From NCBI RefSeq assembly GCF_011947225.1, contig NZ_JAATVW010000023.1, positions 1 through 64,000 of the forward strand: a stretch of 64,000 nt of DNA, in the 5' to 3' direction. Below the pieces are notes generated by a model. It made no database searches, was not told where the DNA came from, and was given only the letters and a program-made list of their open reading frames with translations. Within the stretch, counting starts at the first letter, position 1. The number at the start of each line of letters is the position of its first letter. Below, piece by piece: positions 38,001 to 45,658 of the stretch. This DNA comes from Planosporangium flavigriseum. GTDB taxonomy: Bacteria; Actinomycetota; Actinomycetes; Mycobacteriales; Micromonosporaceae. A program made the translations under genes and the position numbers.

Positions 38001-38314
38001 CCATCGAGGCGCGGGTCCTCGTCACCGACCGCCTCACGCCGCTGCGGATCGACGGCCGGGTGCTCCACCAGATCTGGCTGCCGTACCACTGGGGCAGCGA
38101 GGGGCTGACCACCGGCGACTCCGCCAACGACCTGTTCGGCATCACCCTCGACCCGAACGTGCTGATCCAGGAGAGCAAGGTCGGCACCTGCGACATCCGG
38201 CCCGGGCGGCGACCCACCGGCAAGGCGCTGCTGGAGTACGTGGAGGGCTACCGGCGACGCGCCGGCATCACCGAGGAGCGGCGGGCGCCGATCGTGACGA
38301 CCGACGAGGGATAG
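35063..38314 (+). CDS. fdhA: Selenocysteine formate dehydrogenase, catalytic subunit (in-frame TGA at 35630-35632)
   Basis: The frame runs for 1083 residues if the in-frame TGA at codon 190 is read as selenocysteine. The context NQARI-U-HSSTVPGL matches NQARV-U-HGPTV of E. coli FdnG, where the same codon is Sec. The N-terminal [4Fe-4S] motif is CPYCAVGC...LCPKG (residues about 51-92). Then come the molybdopterin domains with AEAHPVGFQW, DPRFTRT and GWTQHSVG. It oxidises formate to CO2. The Tat leader of FdnG is absent, so it should be cytoplasmic. No beta or gamma subunit gene follows. The start is ATG at 35063, 45 bases after purU; the purU-fdhA order supports formate removal. Confidence 0.9.
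35630..35661 (+). promoter_or_regulatory. Selenocysteine insertion element (SECIS) after TGA codon
   Basis: After the TGA, 18 bases precede an apical GGTCT loop (35651-35655), closed by the six-pair stem GTCCCC/GGGGAC. E. coli fdhF has the same distance and the same GGUCU loop. This makes Sec insertion by SelB the likely reading of the TGA. Confidence 0.85.
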
Positions 38315-38602
38315 CCAGGTCTGTACCGCCCTGAGCAGCGTCAGCCACGAGCGGCGCCTGACCCGGAGGATGATGGCGGCAGCACCGCAAACGGACGCCC
38401 CGGGCCCAGCACCACGCCACCGCGGCCGGCACCGCCAGGAGGCATTCCTCATGTCCCCGCAGGTGGTCGTAGCGGAGATTGTCAGCGACGCCGGCCAGAT
38501 TCATTCGGCCGTGGAAGGGCGCGCTGGCGCTCGCCGCTGCTGCGACCTTACTCGCCGCCTGTGGCGAAAATCGAGACTTCCGGCTCTGGCTCTGGCGGCA
38601 GG
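38315..38602. other. Spacer between fdhA and the next gene
   Basis: No fdhB-like gene is present. The only noteworthy content is a lipoprotein-leader-like remnant, listed next. Confidence 0.6.
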
Positions 38603-38631
38603 TTAGCGAGGAGCAGTTCCTTTCGCGGTAG
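38479..38631 (+). pseudogene. Possible truncated lipoprotein leader
   Basis: A 50-codon frame from TTG contains FIRPWKGALALAAAATLLAAC, a good lipoprotein signal with a LLAAC box. It stops soon after and overlaps the 3' end of the opposite gene. It looks like the 5' remnant of a binding-protein-type lipoprotein gene. No ribosome site is evident. Confidence 0.25.
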
Positions 38632-39346
38632 CCGTCAGGTTCGCACGGCCGGCCTGGGCGATGGAGGCCAGGAGGAACCCGCTGTTTATCGCGGTGAAGA
38701 GCACCATGACCCAGATCATCCAGGCGGGACGAACCGCGATCACTGCCGCGATGAGGGTAATCATGAAGCTGTAGTCGCGGACGAGCTTGACGAGTCGGAC
38801 AGCGACTACTTCTGACGCCACGAGGCTGACGTTCGTGCCTTCCTTGCTCATCACGGATGTGACTAGGTTGACCATCCAGGAGCCGGAGAACACCGCCACC
38901 AGCCAAGCCGGCGTGCCTGGTCTTGCGGCGGTGGTGACCGCGGCGATGGCGGCGACAAGTGCGATCTGGACGGCGATGTCGCAGAGAATGTCAAGTCGGC
39001 CTCCTGCGGGGCTGGCCGTCGAGGTGACGCGGGCGAGTTGGCCGTCGGCGCAGTCGGCGATGTAGGCCAACTGCCACAGCGTCCACGCGGTCAGGCCGAC
39101 AAGCCATGCCGATACGTCGCCCACAGCCATCGGGCCGGCGAGCAGGAGAACACCGACTGATGTCGCAACACCCAAAACCAGGTTGCAGGCGGTCAGCGTC
39201 GTCGGTGTCCAGCGCAGGCGGTGCGCCGACAGGGACAGCCAAGCCGCCACGCGATGGTTGAACTGTTCAGTGAGCAGACCAGAAGGCCGACTGTTGCGGT
39301 AGAACTGCGCGGCGGTCGGCTGCCCGGCGTGAACGTCAACAGGCAT
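38603..39346 (-). CDS. CDP-alcohol phosphotransferase family membrane protein
   Basis: A 247-residue membrane protein. The family signature D-G-x2-A-R-x8-G-x3-D-x3-D is complete (D101, G102, A105, R106, G115, D119, D123; DGQLARVTSTASPAG then GRLDILCD). Several hydrophobic segments follow. It transfers a phospho-alcohol from a CDP-alcohol, as in phospholipid or phosphoglycolipid synthesis. The ATG at 39346, after AGAAGGG, is preferred. A longer form from an ATG at 39553 overlaps the upstream glycosyltransferase stop but adds 69 residues of low-complexity sequence with poorer codon bias. Its GC content is lower than that of the catabolic locus. Confidence 0.82.
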   Translation of the reverse strand: MPVDVHAGQPTAAQFYRNSRPSGLLTEQFNHRVAAWLSLSAHRLRWTPTTLTACNLVLGVATSVGVLLLAGPMAVGDVSAWLVGLTAWTLWQLAYIADCADGQLARVTSTASPAGGRLDILCDIAVQIALVAAIAAVTTAARPGTPAWLVAVFSGSWMVNLVTSVMSKEGTNVSLVASEVVAVRLVKLVRDYSFMITLIAAVIAVRPAWMIWVMVLFTAINSGFLLASIAQAGRANLTATAKGTAPR

Positions 39347-39545
39347 TGTGGATTTGCCCTTCTGTGGCAAGCTCCGTGGGCTTGGGCCGAGAGGTGCGGG
39401 GACCCGAACGGAAGCCGGCGCAGGTTTCCCGGTCATTGGAACGTCCCACGATGTCCGGTTTCTGAACAGCGGTACTACGCGTCTACTACCCGCCTCCGGG
39501 CTGCCCGGTGCAGACACGAATGTCACCCTAGTGGCGGTGTTGTCG

Positions 39546-40697
39546 TCAAGCATCTTTGTCGATCCGGGGATCGTTCACGCCTGAAACCCGGGCATATCCG
39601 CGCACGCGCGAGGAGATATGCGCCAGCCCTCGTGCGGTGTGGTGGATGTCGAAGCGGTGCGCGTTGGCGATCCCCTGGGTGCTCAGCGAATGCCGAAGGC
39701 CGGGATCGTCGGCCAGCAGGTCGATGGCCTGGCTGAGTTGCCGGGCGTCGCCCGGCCGGTAGGGCAGGCCGGAATCGCCGATGCTGTCGGCGAGCCCGGC
39801 CACTGCCGAGTACATCACCGGCAGACCGTGCGCCTGGGCCTCAATGCCGACCAGGCCGAATGCTTCCAGGCCGACCGTGGTGAACAGGAACGCGTCATGG
39901 TCGGCGAAGGTGGCCCACAACTGATGGCGCTGCACGAAAGGGCTAAAGCTGACCTGGTCAGATACTCCGAGTTCGATGGCCCGCCGTCGCAGACTCTCGC
40001 GCTGATCGCCGTCTCCGATGATGCGCAGGTGGTGGCGCCGCTTGGTCAAGGCCATGGCTTCGACTGCGGTGACCGAACTCTTGTTCTGGTCGAGGCGGCC
40101 GGCGTGCAGAAGGCGCAGCGCTCGGGCGGTGCTCGGACGGTGCATGCTCGCCACCCTGTCCAGCGGAATGCCCCATCCGACGACCGACAACTTCGCAGTC
40201 CATTGGCCGGCGGTCAACTCGTCGACTTGCCGGCGCAGCGCCTCGGTGGGCAGCACCACCTCGGCGCTGCGCTCCACCACCTCGGTGAGCGCGGCAAGGG
40301 CTTGTGTCGAGGCGGCCGCGGCGATGACATCGGTGCCGTGGGCGACGGCGACGATCGGGATATTGCCAGCGACCCGGCAGAACGCGAGGCTAAGGCCGAA
40401 GCCGAGATGTTGGGCGTGAATGACGTCCGGCTGGAGGATTTCCAAGTGCCTAGCCACGATACGGGTGAGCTGAGTGACGTAGGCGTCGAAATCCGGCCCG
40501 TACGGCGCTTTGTGCGCCTGGCAGTGCACGACGGATTCGAAGCCATGGTCCCAGCCCGGCGAGGATTCGGGAAGGCAAAAGAACGTGGTGGACAGCTCGC
40601 CGCGAAGTACGCGATAGGTGTCACTGCATAAGATCGTGCTACCGCATGACGGCGCGAGGGGCAGGTCGATTCCGGTGGCGACCGTGGTTGGGCTCAT
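39546..40697 (-). CDS. GT4-type glycosyltransferase
   Basis: A 383-residue GT-B fold enzyme. The donor-binding half carries LLHAGRLDQNKSSVTAVEAM, then GDGDQRESLRRR and the E-x7-E-like region LEAFGLVGIEAQAHGLPV. The N-terminal acceptor half contains DVIHAQHLGFG and VAVAHGTDVI. It transfers a sugar from a nucleotide sugar to an unknown acceptor. It is followed by the CDP-alcohol phosphotransferase and preceded by two dCTP-deaminase-like genes on the same strand. No membrane segment is seen. Confidence 0.85.
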   Translation of the reverse strand: MSPTTVATGIDLPLAPSCGSTILCSDTYRVLRGELSTTFFCLPESSPGWDHGFESVVHCQAHKAPYGPDFDAYVTQLTRIVARHLEILQPDVIHAQHLGFGLSLAFCRVAGNIPIVAVAHGTDVIAAAASTQALAALTEVVERSAEVVLPTEALRRQVDELTAGQWTAKLSVVGWGIPLDRVASMHRPSTARALRLLHAGRLDQNKSSVTAVEAMALTKRRHHLRIIGDGDQRESLRRRAIELGVSDQVSFSPFVQRHQLWATFADHDAFLFTTVGLEAFGLVGIEAQAHGLPVMYSAVAGLADSIGDSGLPYRPGDARQLSQAIDLLADDPGLRHSLSTQGIANAHRFDIHHTARGLAHISSRVRGYARVSGVNDPRIDKDA

Positions 40698-40731
40698 CTC
40701 GAACTCTCCAAGTCTTCCCGTTGCCGGCCTG

Positions 40732-41283
40732 TCACTGCTGCGACGCCGACTCCTGCCTGTTCTGCGCTTCGAAATCGCGGTGGATAAGCGACGGCCGCGG
40801 TCCTGTCGCGTGCTGGTACTTGCCGTCGTACAGCACGATCCGTCCCTCGGGTTTCCAGAAGGTCACCTGGCCGATACGCATGCCGGGATACACGCGTACT
40901 GGTTGAACCGCGTGTAACTGCAATGTCCAGGCATTGAAGGAGCCGATGTCGATCAGATCGGCCGTGACGTGTACGAACAAGCCGAGGCGGGCGACGGAGG
41001 ACCGTGCCCGGATGATCGGCACGTAGTGGTCGCTGCCCATGTGCTCCGCAGTGCCGGCAAGGTAGATCCGGTTCGGATAAAGGACGGTGCCATCCGGGGA
41101 CAGCTTCCCGTAGACGGCCTTGTTCTCCTTGCGGCAGTCGAGCGTCACGGATTCGTACCAGCAGAACTCCTCGCCGAGTAGGAAGTCGTAGCTGTTGGGG
41201 CTGATCCGCTCTCGGTCGAAGGGTTCGATCCGGATCCGTCCCAGGCGCACCTGGTGTTCAATCTCTGGTCCGGTGAGGATCAT
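40732..41283 (-). CDS. dCTP deaminase-like protein 2, catalytic Glu replaced by Gln
   Basis: A 183-residue protein of the dCTP deaminase/dUTPase fold. It begins MILTGPEIEHQVRLGRI and keeps RARSSVARLGL (residues 92-102, with the Ser and Arg of the active site) and PGMRIGQVTF. At the position of the catalytic Glu (E138 in E. coli Dcd) it has Q122 (WTLQLHA), where the neighbouring paralogue has E122. It may therefore be inactive alone, regulatory, or half of a mixed oligomer. The ATG overlaps the stop of paralogue 1 (ATGA), so the two are made together. The C-terminal tail is rich in Gln and Ser. Confidence 0.8.
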   Translation of the reverse strand: MILTGPEIEHQVRLGRIRIEPFDRERISPNSYDFLLGEEFCWYESVTLDCRKENKAVYGKLSPDGTVLYPNRIYLAGTAEHMGSDHYVPIIRARSSVARLGLFVHVTADLIDIGSFNAWTLQLHAVQPVRVYPGMRIGQVTFWKPEGRIVLYDGKYQHATGPRPSLIHRDFEAQNRQESASQQ

Positions 41284-41828
41284 CGGACTTCGCCTCCTTG
41301 GGCTGTCAGTGATGCCGTCATCGCGGCCGGGTTGCACGGGGCCGCATCCGAGCGATGGCCGTAGTAGCCGCGATAGGGCGTCGTGTCGCCATACGGTTTC
41401 CAGAAACTGACCTGACCGACGACCATTCCGGGATAGACCCGGATGGGCTGAGTGGCCACGATTTCGAGCGTCCACCGGTGTACTGCGCCGAGTTGACCCA
41501 GGTCGGCCGACACCTGCAAGAACAGGCCCACCCTGCCGAGCGACGAGCGCCCGATGAGACTCGTTACGTACACGGAGCTGCCGATTTTCTCCACCGTCGT
41601 CCCGAGATAGACGCGACCGGGCACAAGAATGCAGCCGCTTTCCGGGATTTCGAATTCGGTAAAAGAAGCTGCGCTGAACGGGTCCGCCACGTCATCGGTC
41701 GTCACGCGCAAGGTAGGGCCGAGTCGGTAGTTGTAACTGTTGGGGTTGGTCAGAGATGCATCGAACGGGTCGATGTGTATCTCGCTTTTCGTGACTGCGT
41801 CTTCAATCGCACTACCGGTGAGAATCAC
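41280..41828 (-). CDS. dCTP deaminase-like protein 1
   Basis: A 182-residue dCTP deaminase-family protein. IGRSSLGRVGL (92-102) and E122 in WTLEIVATQP supply the Ser, Arg and Glu of the Dcd active site. SYNYRLGPTL and PGMVVGQVSFW complete the fold. It would deaminate dCTP to dUTP, or act on a related nucleotide. The GTG start follows GGGAGGCG. Forming a coupled pair with a Gln-substituted paralogue is unusual. Such enzymes occur in housekeeping, phage-defence and nucleoside-metabolite contexts, and none can be chosen here. Confidence 0.82.
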   Translation of the reverse strand: MILTGSAIEDAVTKSEIHIDPFDASLTNPNSYNYRLGPTLRVTTDDVADPFSAASFTEFEIPESGCILVPGRVYLGTTVEKIGSSVYVTSLIGRSSLGRVGLFLQVSADLGQLGAVHRWTLEIVATQPIRVYPGMVVGQVSFWKPYGDTTPYRGYYGHRSDAAPCNPAAMTASLTAQGGEVR

Positions 41829-41998
41829 GTCGCCTCCCTACTCCAGTCCGGTAATAAATGGCGTCGGTACGTGCTGGTGCGCCCGGTGCGGCGCGGCCCG
41901 GCGCACCGCGTGCCCGTCCGGATCGCGATGCTGCCTCGCTCATCACGGCGTCGCCGGTGGCTCCGCAGTCATTCCATCCAGCCCACCCGCCGGCGACG

Positions 41999-42247
41999 TC
42001 AATTCGTCCGCTCGAACCAGCTCAGCTCACCCGACCGGCGAGCTCCGATCAGGTGCGGTTGCGTCACGCCAGGCACCCGCCGAGGCAGCCGAAGCGCCAG
42101 CGCGAACGCCTTCGCCGCCCGCTCGTACGCAGCGCACGGCCCCGGCACGCCGCACGTACGGCACAGCCCGTTTGCGCTGGACACCGCGTGTTGCTCCAAA
42201 GTGGCCTGTGCGTCGTCGATCTGTTGGCCACCGTGGTATGTCGTCAT
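41999..42247 (-). CDS. Small protein with CxxC...C zinc-knuckle-like motif
   Basis: An 82-residue protein, divergent from the XRE regulator. LCRTCGVPGPC near 28-38 provides three cysteines of a likely metal site, followed by a basic helix. I do not recognise a functional family. Its position near an XRE/TPR regulator is a pattern I associate with actinomycete regulatory loci. Its ATG overlaps the stop of the small frame upstream. Confidence 0.6.
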   Translation of the reverse strand: MTTYHGGQQIDDAQATLEQHAVSSANGLCRTCGVPGPCAAYERAAKAFALALRLPRRVPGVTQPHLIGARRSGELSWFERTN

Positions 42248-42399
42248 ACCGCCCCCAAAACCTTGAGGTAGGTGGGCGCACCGTCAGTCGGCACTAAGCG
42301 GAAGTAGCACGATTCGACCGGTGGTGCGCCCAACCTGTCGCCGGTCGCCACGGAGATCGCATCGCGTAGCGATCGGGAGCCATGAACTCCTGGGTACAC
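42244..42399 (-). CDS. Hypothetical 51-residue protein
   Basis: A GTG-initiated frame with the sequence end ESCYFRLVPTDGAPTYLKVLGAV. It overlaps the next ATG by four bases (ATGA), the signature of coupled genes. No clear ribosome site is seen before the GTG, and the frame stays open only about 12 codons further upstream. It is supported only by the coupling and the non-random C-terminus. Confidence 0.35.
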   Translation of the reverse strand: MYPGVHGSRSLRDAISVATGDRLGAPPVESCYFRLVPTDGAPTYLKVLGAV

Positions 42400-42469
42400 A
42401 CGGACGGTAGGGAACAGGACACATTGGAGCTACTACAGCGGTAGCAGTCTGGGCGCTATCGTTGCCGGC

Positions 42470-43699
42470 ATGGATGGACGTGAGCCCACCTTGCTGCGTG
42501 GCATCGGCGCCAACATCGCCGCCCATCGACGCGCAGCGGGCGTTACCCAGTCCGATCTCGCTGCGCGTATTGGCAAGTCGGTGCAATGGGTCTCCGCCGT
42601 TGAGCAGGGACGTCGGCACGCCGACCGCCTCAGCGATCTACTCCGAATTGCGGTGGTCGTCGGCTGCACCGTTGAGGATCTGATCGGGCGCCCGGTCGAC
42701 ACGCTCGCGCCCGGCGGGCGCCCGCGAGGCGAGGCGGTCGCCGCCGTGCGCGAGGTGATCATGCGGGCGGCAGGGCCAGCGCCGTTGCCCGATCCGGCAC
42801 CGGATCTCGATGAGGTCAGCACGCGAGTGGCCGAGGCGTGGACGATCTGGCACGGCTCGCCAACGGCGCACGCCATCCTCGGCGGCGTCCTTCCCGGGCT
42901 TCTCCAGGACGCCAACGCCGCGTACCTAGCCACTTCCGAGCGCAAGCTGGCCGCACGCAACCTCGCCGGGGCGTACCAGGTCACCCGCCAATGGCTGCAC
43001 CACATTCCGGACGGCGAGTTGGCATGGGTAGCCGCTGAGCGCGCGATGAACGCCGCCCGCGAGGCCGACGACCCGCACCTCATCGCGCTCGGCGCGTGGG
43101 CACTGTCCGCGTCGTACCGACGAGCCGGCCAGCAGGAGGAGGCCACCCGGCTGTGCCTGGCCGCCGCTGACGAGCTGAAGGCACGCATCGACCCCGACAA
43201 CCCGCAAAAGGATCTCCTCGCCGACTACGGGATGTTGCACCTGGCAGCCGCCGTCAGTGCAGCACAGTCCGACGAGGACGGCCGGGCGTGGGCCCTGCAC
43301 CGGGTCGCCGGCGACGCCGCGCGGGCGCTCGGCGCGCACTACGACCCGTGGACCGCGTTCGGCCGAGGCAACGTCGACATCCACGGGCTGGCCATCAGTG
43401 CCGAACTCGGGCATGCGGACGCCGTGGTGGAATACGCGGCCCGGCTAGAGATCGACAGCGTCCCCAGTGTCGAACGCCGCGCGGCGGCACTCATCAATAC
43501 CGCTCGCGGCTTCGTCCGGCGCGGGGAGGACGAGGCCGCCGCCCTCGTACTCCTTGACGCGGAGCAGATCTCCGAAGACGAGGTACACGACTCCACCCTG
43601 GTGCGCGAGTTGCTGCGTGAACTTCTCCACCGCGACCGCGCCCGTGCCCGGTCCCATGTTCGTGGCCTCGCCCAGCGGTCCGGGCTCATCGCGGCGTAG
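42470..43699 (+). CDS. XRE-family regulator with TPR-like C-terminal region
   Basis: A 409-residue protein. A helix-turn-helix of the XRE type covers about residues 10-62 (AAHRRAAGVTQSDLAARIG, then SVQWVSAVEQG). The rest is helical and TPR-like, common in actinomycete regulators of this length. It probably controls the divergent small genes and the dCTP-deaminase unit, or responds to a peptide or metabolite; both are inference. The ATG at 42470 is about 70 bases from the opposing GTG. Confidence 0.82.
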   Translation: MDGREPTLLRGIGANIAAHRRAAGVTQSDLAARIGKSVQWVSAVEQGRRHADRLSDLLRIAVVVGCTVEDLIGRPVDTLAPGGRPRGEAVAAVREVIMRAAGPAPLPDPAPDLDEVSTRVAEAWTIWHGSPTAHAILGGVLPGLLQDANAAYLATSERKLAARNLAGAYQVTRQWLHHIPDGELAWVAAERAMNAAREADDPHLIALGAWALSASYRRAGQQEEATRLCLAAADELKARIDPDNPQKDLLADYGMLHLAAAVSAAQSDEDGRAWALHRVAGDAARALGAHYDPWTAFGRGNVDIHGLAISAELGHADAVVEYAARLEIDSVPSVERRAAALINTARGFVRRGEDEAAALVLLDAEQISEDEVHDSTLVRELLRELLHRDRARARSHVRGLAQRSGLIAA

Positions 43700-43761
43700 T
43701 ACCCGCCGAACCCGAAGCCGGGCGCCAGACCTTGCTCCCCAGCGCCCGGCTTCGGGACGAG

Positions 43762-45399
43762 TCAACGGCCGTTGGCGGACAACCGCCGACGCGGCCGGTC
43801 GCCGCTTGGCGGTTCGCTGACCAGGCGCAACAGGTCCGCGACCGTGGCAGGCGTCGCCTCCGCAATCTGACCCGCGCTGATCGGGCCGCCACCGGAGGCA
43901 CGGGCGCCAGCCAGGCCGTGAACCAGAGCGGACATCGCGCCCGCGTCCATCGCCCCCACACCCGATGCCATGAGCGCACCCGCGATACCCGCGAGGACAT
44001 CACCTGATCCTGCGGTCGCCAGCCAGGGCGGGCCGTCGTTCTGGCTGAACAGCCATCCAGACGGGTTGGCGATCAGCGTGGTCGGCCCCTTCAGCAGCAC
44101 CGTGGCCTCCACCTCCCGGGCGAGCCAGAGCGCGTGGAACATCGGCCGGGTCTCGACATCGCCGCGTGTCACCTCGTGGCCCAGCATGTCCAGCATCCTG
44201 GCCAGCTCCCCGGCATGGGGAGTCATCAGCACGCCGTCGGCGCCGACCGACCGGGCGCCCGCCGCGCGGCGCTTGACGCACTCCTCCAACGCCCCCGCGT
44301 CGACCACGCAAGGCAGGCCCGAATCGAGCGCCTGTCCGATGGCCTCGTCCTGGTCCGGGTCAGCCTCGACCCCGGAGCCGAGCAGCCATGCCTGGACCCT
44401 GCCGAAGCCCGGGACGGCTTCCGGCGCCGCCATCAGCACGTGGTCGGTGACGCGCGGCGGCCCGATGTACCGAACGATGCCCACACCCGCCCGCACCGCG
44501 CCCAGAGCTGCGAGCACGGCCGCGCCGGGATAGGTGTCCGAGCCGGCGATCACCCCGAGCACCCCTCGGGTGTACTTGTGATCGGTCCGCGCCGGCACCG
44601 GCCAGCGAGCCGCCACGCCGACCCTCGTCAAGCGCCGAACGAGTGGCTGGGCAGGTAACTCGTCCGTCAAGCCAACGTCAACGAACTCCAGCCGACCGGC
44701 CGCGTGGGATGCGGGCGGAAGGAACAGGCACGGCTTGAACGAGCCGAAGGTGACCGTCACGTCGGCATGAACGTGCGGGCCGGAGCTCTCTCCGGTGTCG
44801 GGATCAACACCACTCGGCAGGTCAACCGCGACAACCGGAACCCCCGCCGGAATGGCCGCCACCAGCTCATCAGCCGGGCTCCGCAACCCGCCCGATCCTC
44901 GATCGCCGACGATGCCGTCCACCACCAGCTCGGCCGCAGCGAGCGCCGAGAGCGCTGCCGTCCGCCCCTCATCGGAACGGGCATCAACCGTGATGCCGTG
45001 GACCGCGCCCAGTGTGGACAGGCCCTGGGGATAAGCCTCCCCGCCCACGAGCAGGGCCTCAACCGCCGCTCCCCGCGAGCGCAGGTGAACCCCGGCTAGC
45101 AGCGCGTCCGCCCCGTTATTGCCGGTGCCAACCAGCAGCACGACGCGGCGACCGTTGACGCCTCCGCGCCGCTCGCGCAGCACATCTGTGCATACGGCCG
45201 CTAGACCGGCTGCCGCTCTCCGGATCAACGTGTCATCCGAGCGAGAACGCGCGAGCACCCGAGCCACCGCGCCTTGTACATCCTCACTTCGATGTGCTGA
45301 CAGAACCTCCGCTGAATCCACCCGCACAGGCTTCCATATCTCCACCGGCGTGTCCCACCCGTCGAGCTGCGCACGCTCTGACGCCTTACGCTGCTTCAT
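43762..45399 (-). CDS. nnr: Bifunctional NAD(P)H-hydrate epimerase/dehydratase
   Basis: A 545-residue fusion, the usual bacterial NAD(P)HX repair enzyme. The N-terminal YjeF epimerase domain has GTGNNGADALLAGVHL (91-106) and VDLPSGVDPDTG near 194. The C-terminal ribokinase-like dehydratase domain has VIAGSDTYPGAAVLA near 286, LTPHAGELARML-like sequence (MTPHAGELARM) near 395 and the GSGD motif at 464-467. It restores hydrated NADH and NADPH. A second, unrelated copy may exist elsewhere in the genome. The ATG lies within the 3' end of a small upstream frame. Confidence 0.9.
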   Translation of the reverse strand: MKQRKASERAQLDGWDTPVEIWKPVRVDSAEVLSAHRSEDVQGAVARVLARSRSDDTLIRRAAAGLAAVCTDVLRERRGGVNGRRVVLLVGTGNNGADALLAGVHLRSRGAAVEALLVGGEAYPQGLSTLGAVHGITVDARSDEGRTAALSALAAAELVVDGIVGDRGSGGLRSPADELVAAIPAGVPVVAVDLPSGVDPDTGESSGPHVHADVTVTFGSFKPCLFLPPASHAAGRLEFVDVGLTDELPAQPLVRRLTRVGVAARWPVPARTDHKYTRGVLGVIAGSDTYPGAAVLAALGAVRAGVGIVRYIGPPRVTDHVLMAAPEAVPGFGRVQAWLLGSGVEADPDQDEAIGQALDSGLPCVVDAGALEECVKRRAAGARSVGADGVLMTPHAGELARMLDMLGHEVTRGDVETRPMFHALWLAREVEATVLLKGPTTLIANPSGWLFSQNDGPPWLATAGSGDVLAGIAGALMASGVGAMDAGAMSALVHGLAGARASGGGPISAGQIAEATPATVADLLRLVSEPPSGDRPRRRLSANGR

Positions 45400-45598
45400 C
45401 GCCCGCCAGGAACGGCTCAGCGGCCAGCGCCTTCAGACGTTTCCCGTGCGCGCTCATCATGGCCGTGAGTTCGGCGGCGGTGGGTGGGACGACTGCGCGC
45501 CCGGCGCTCCCGCGCCTCTTGTACCGCCGTGACGAGCGCGGCGCTGTCGGAATCGCAGAGCGCGTCCTTGGCCCCCGGGGCGAGTCTTCACAAACCAA
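45386..45598 (-). CDS. Possible small or truncated gene overlapping nnr
   Basis: A 70-codon frame whose last 30 residues (PTAAELTAMMSAHGKRLKALA and following) look like a real amphipathic helix, and whose stop lies inside the nnr start. The first half is low-complexity Arg/Pro-rich. It may be a short gene or the 3' remnant of a longer one. I cannot assign a function. Confidence 0.3.
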   Translation of the reverse strand: MVCEDSPRGPRTRSAIPTAPRSSRRYKRRGSAGRAVVPPTAAELTAMMSAHGKRLKALAAEPFLAGDEAA

Positions 45599-45658
45599 CC
45601 ATCGATACCGTTCTTCTACGTGTGATCAAGCCGCCTCGCCGCACAGGCCGGCGAAGGA

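Noticed and set aside
34415-38452. A 1345-codon open frame on the minus strand opposite purU and fdhA
   Set aside because: It mirrors the codon positions of fdhA, has no family-like motif, and is the usual antisense artefact of high GC at third positions.
39347-39553. N-terminal extension of the CDP-alcohol phosphotransferase from an ATG at 39553
   Set aside because: The extra 69 residues are Pro/Ser/Arg-rich with weaker codon bias, and a good ribosome site precedes the ATG at 39346. The overlap with the upstream stop keeps some doubt.
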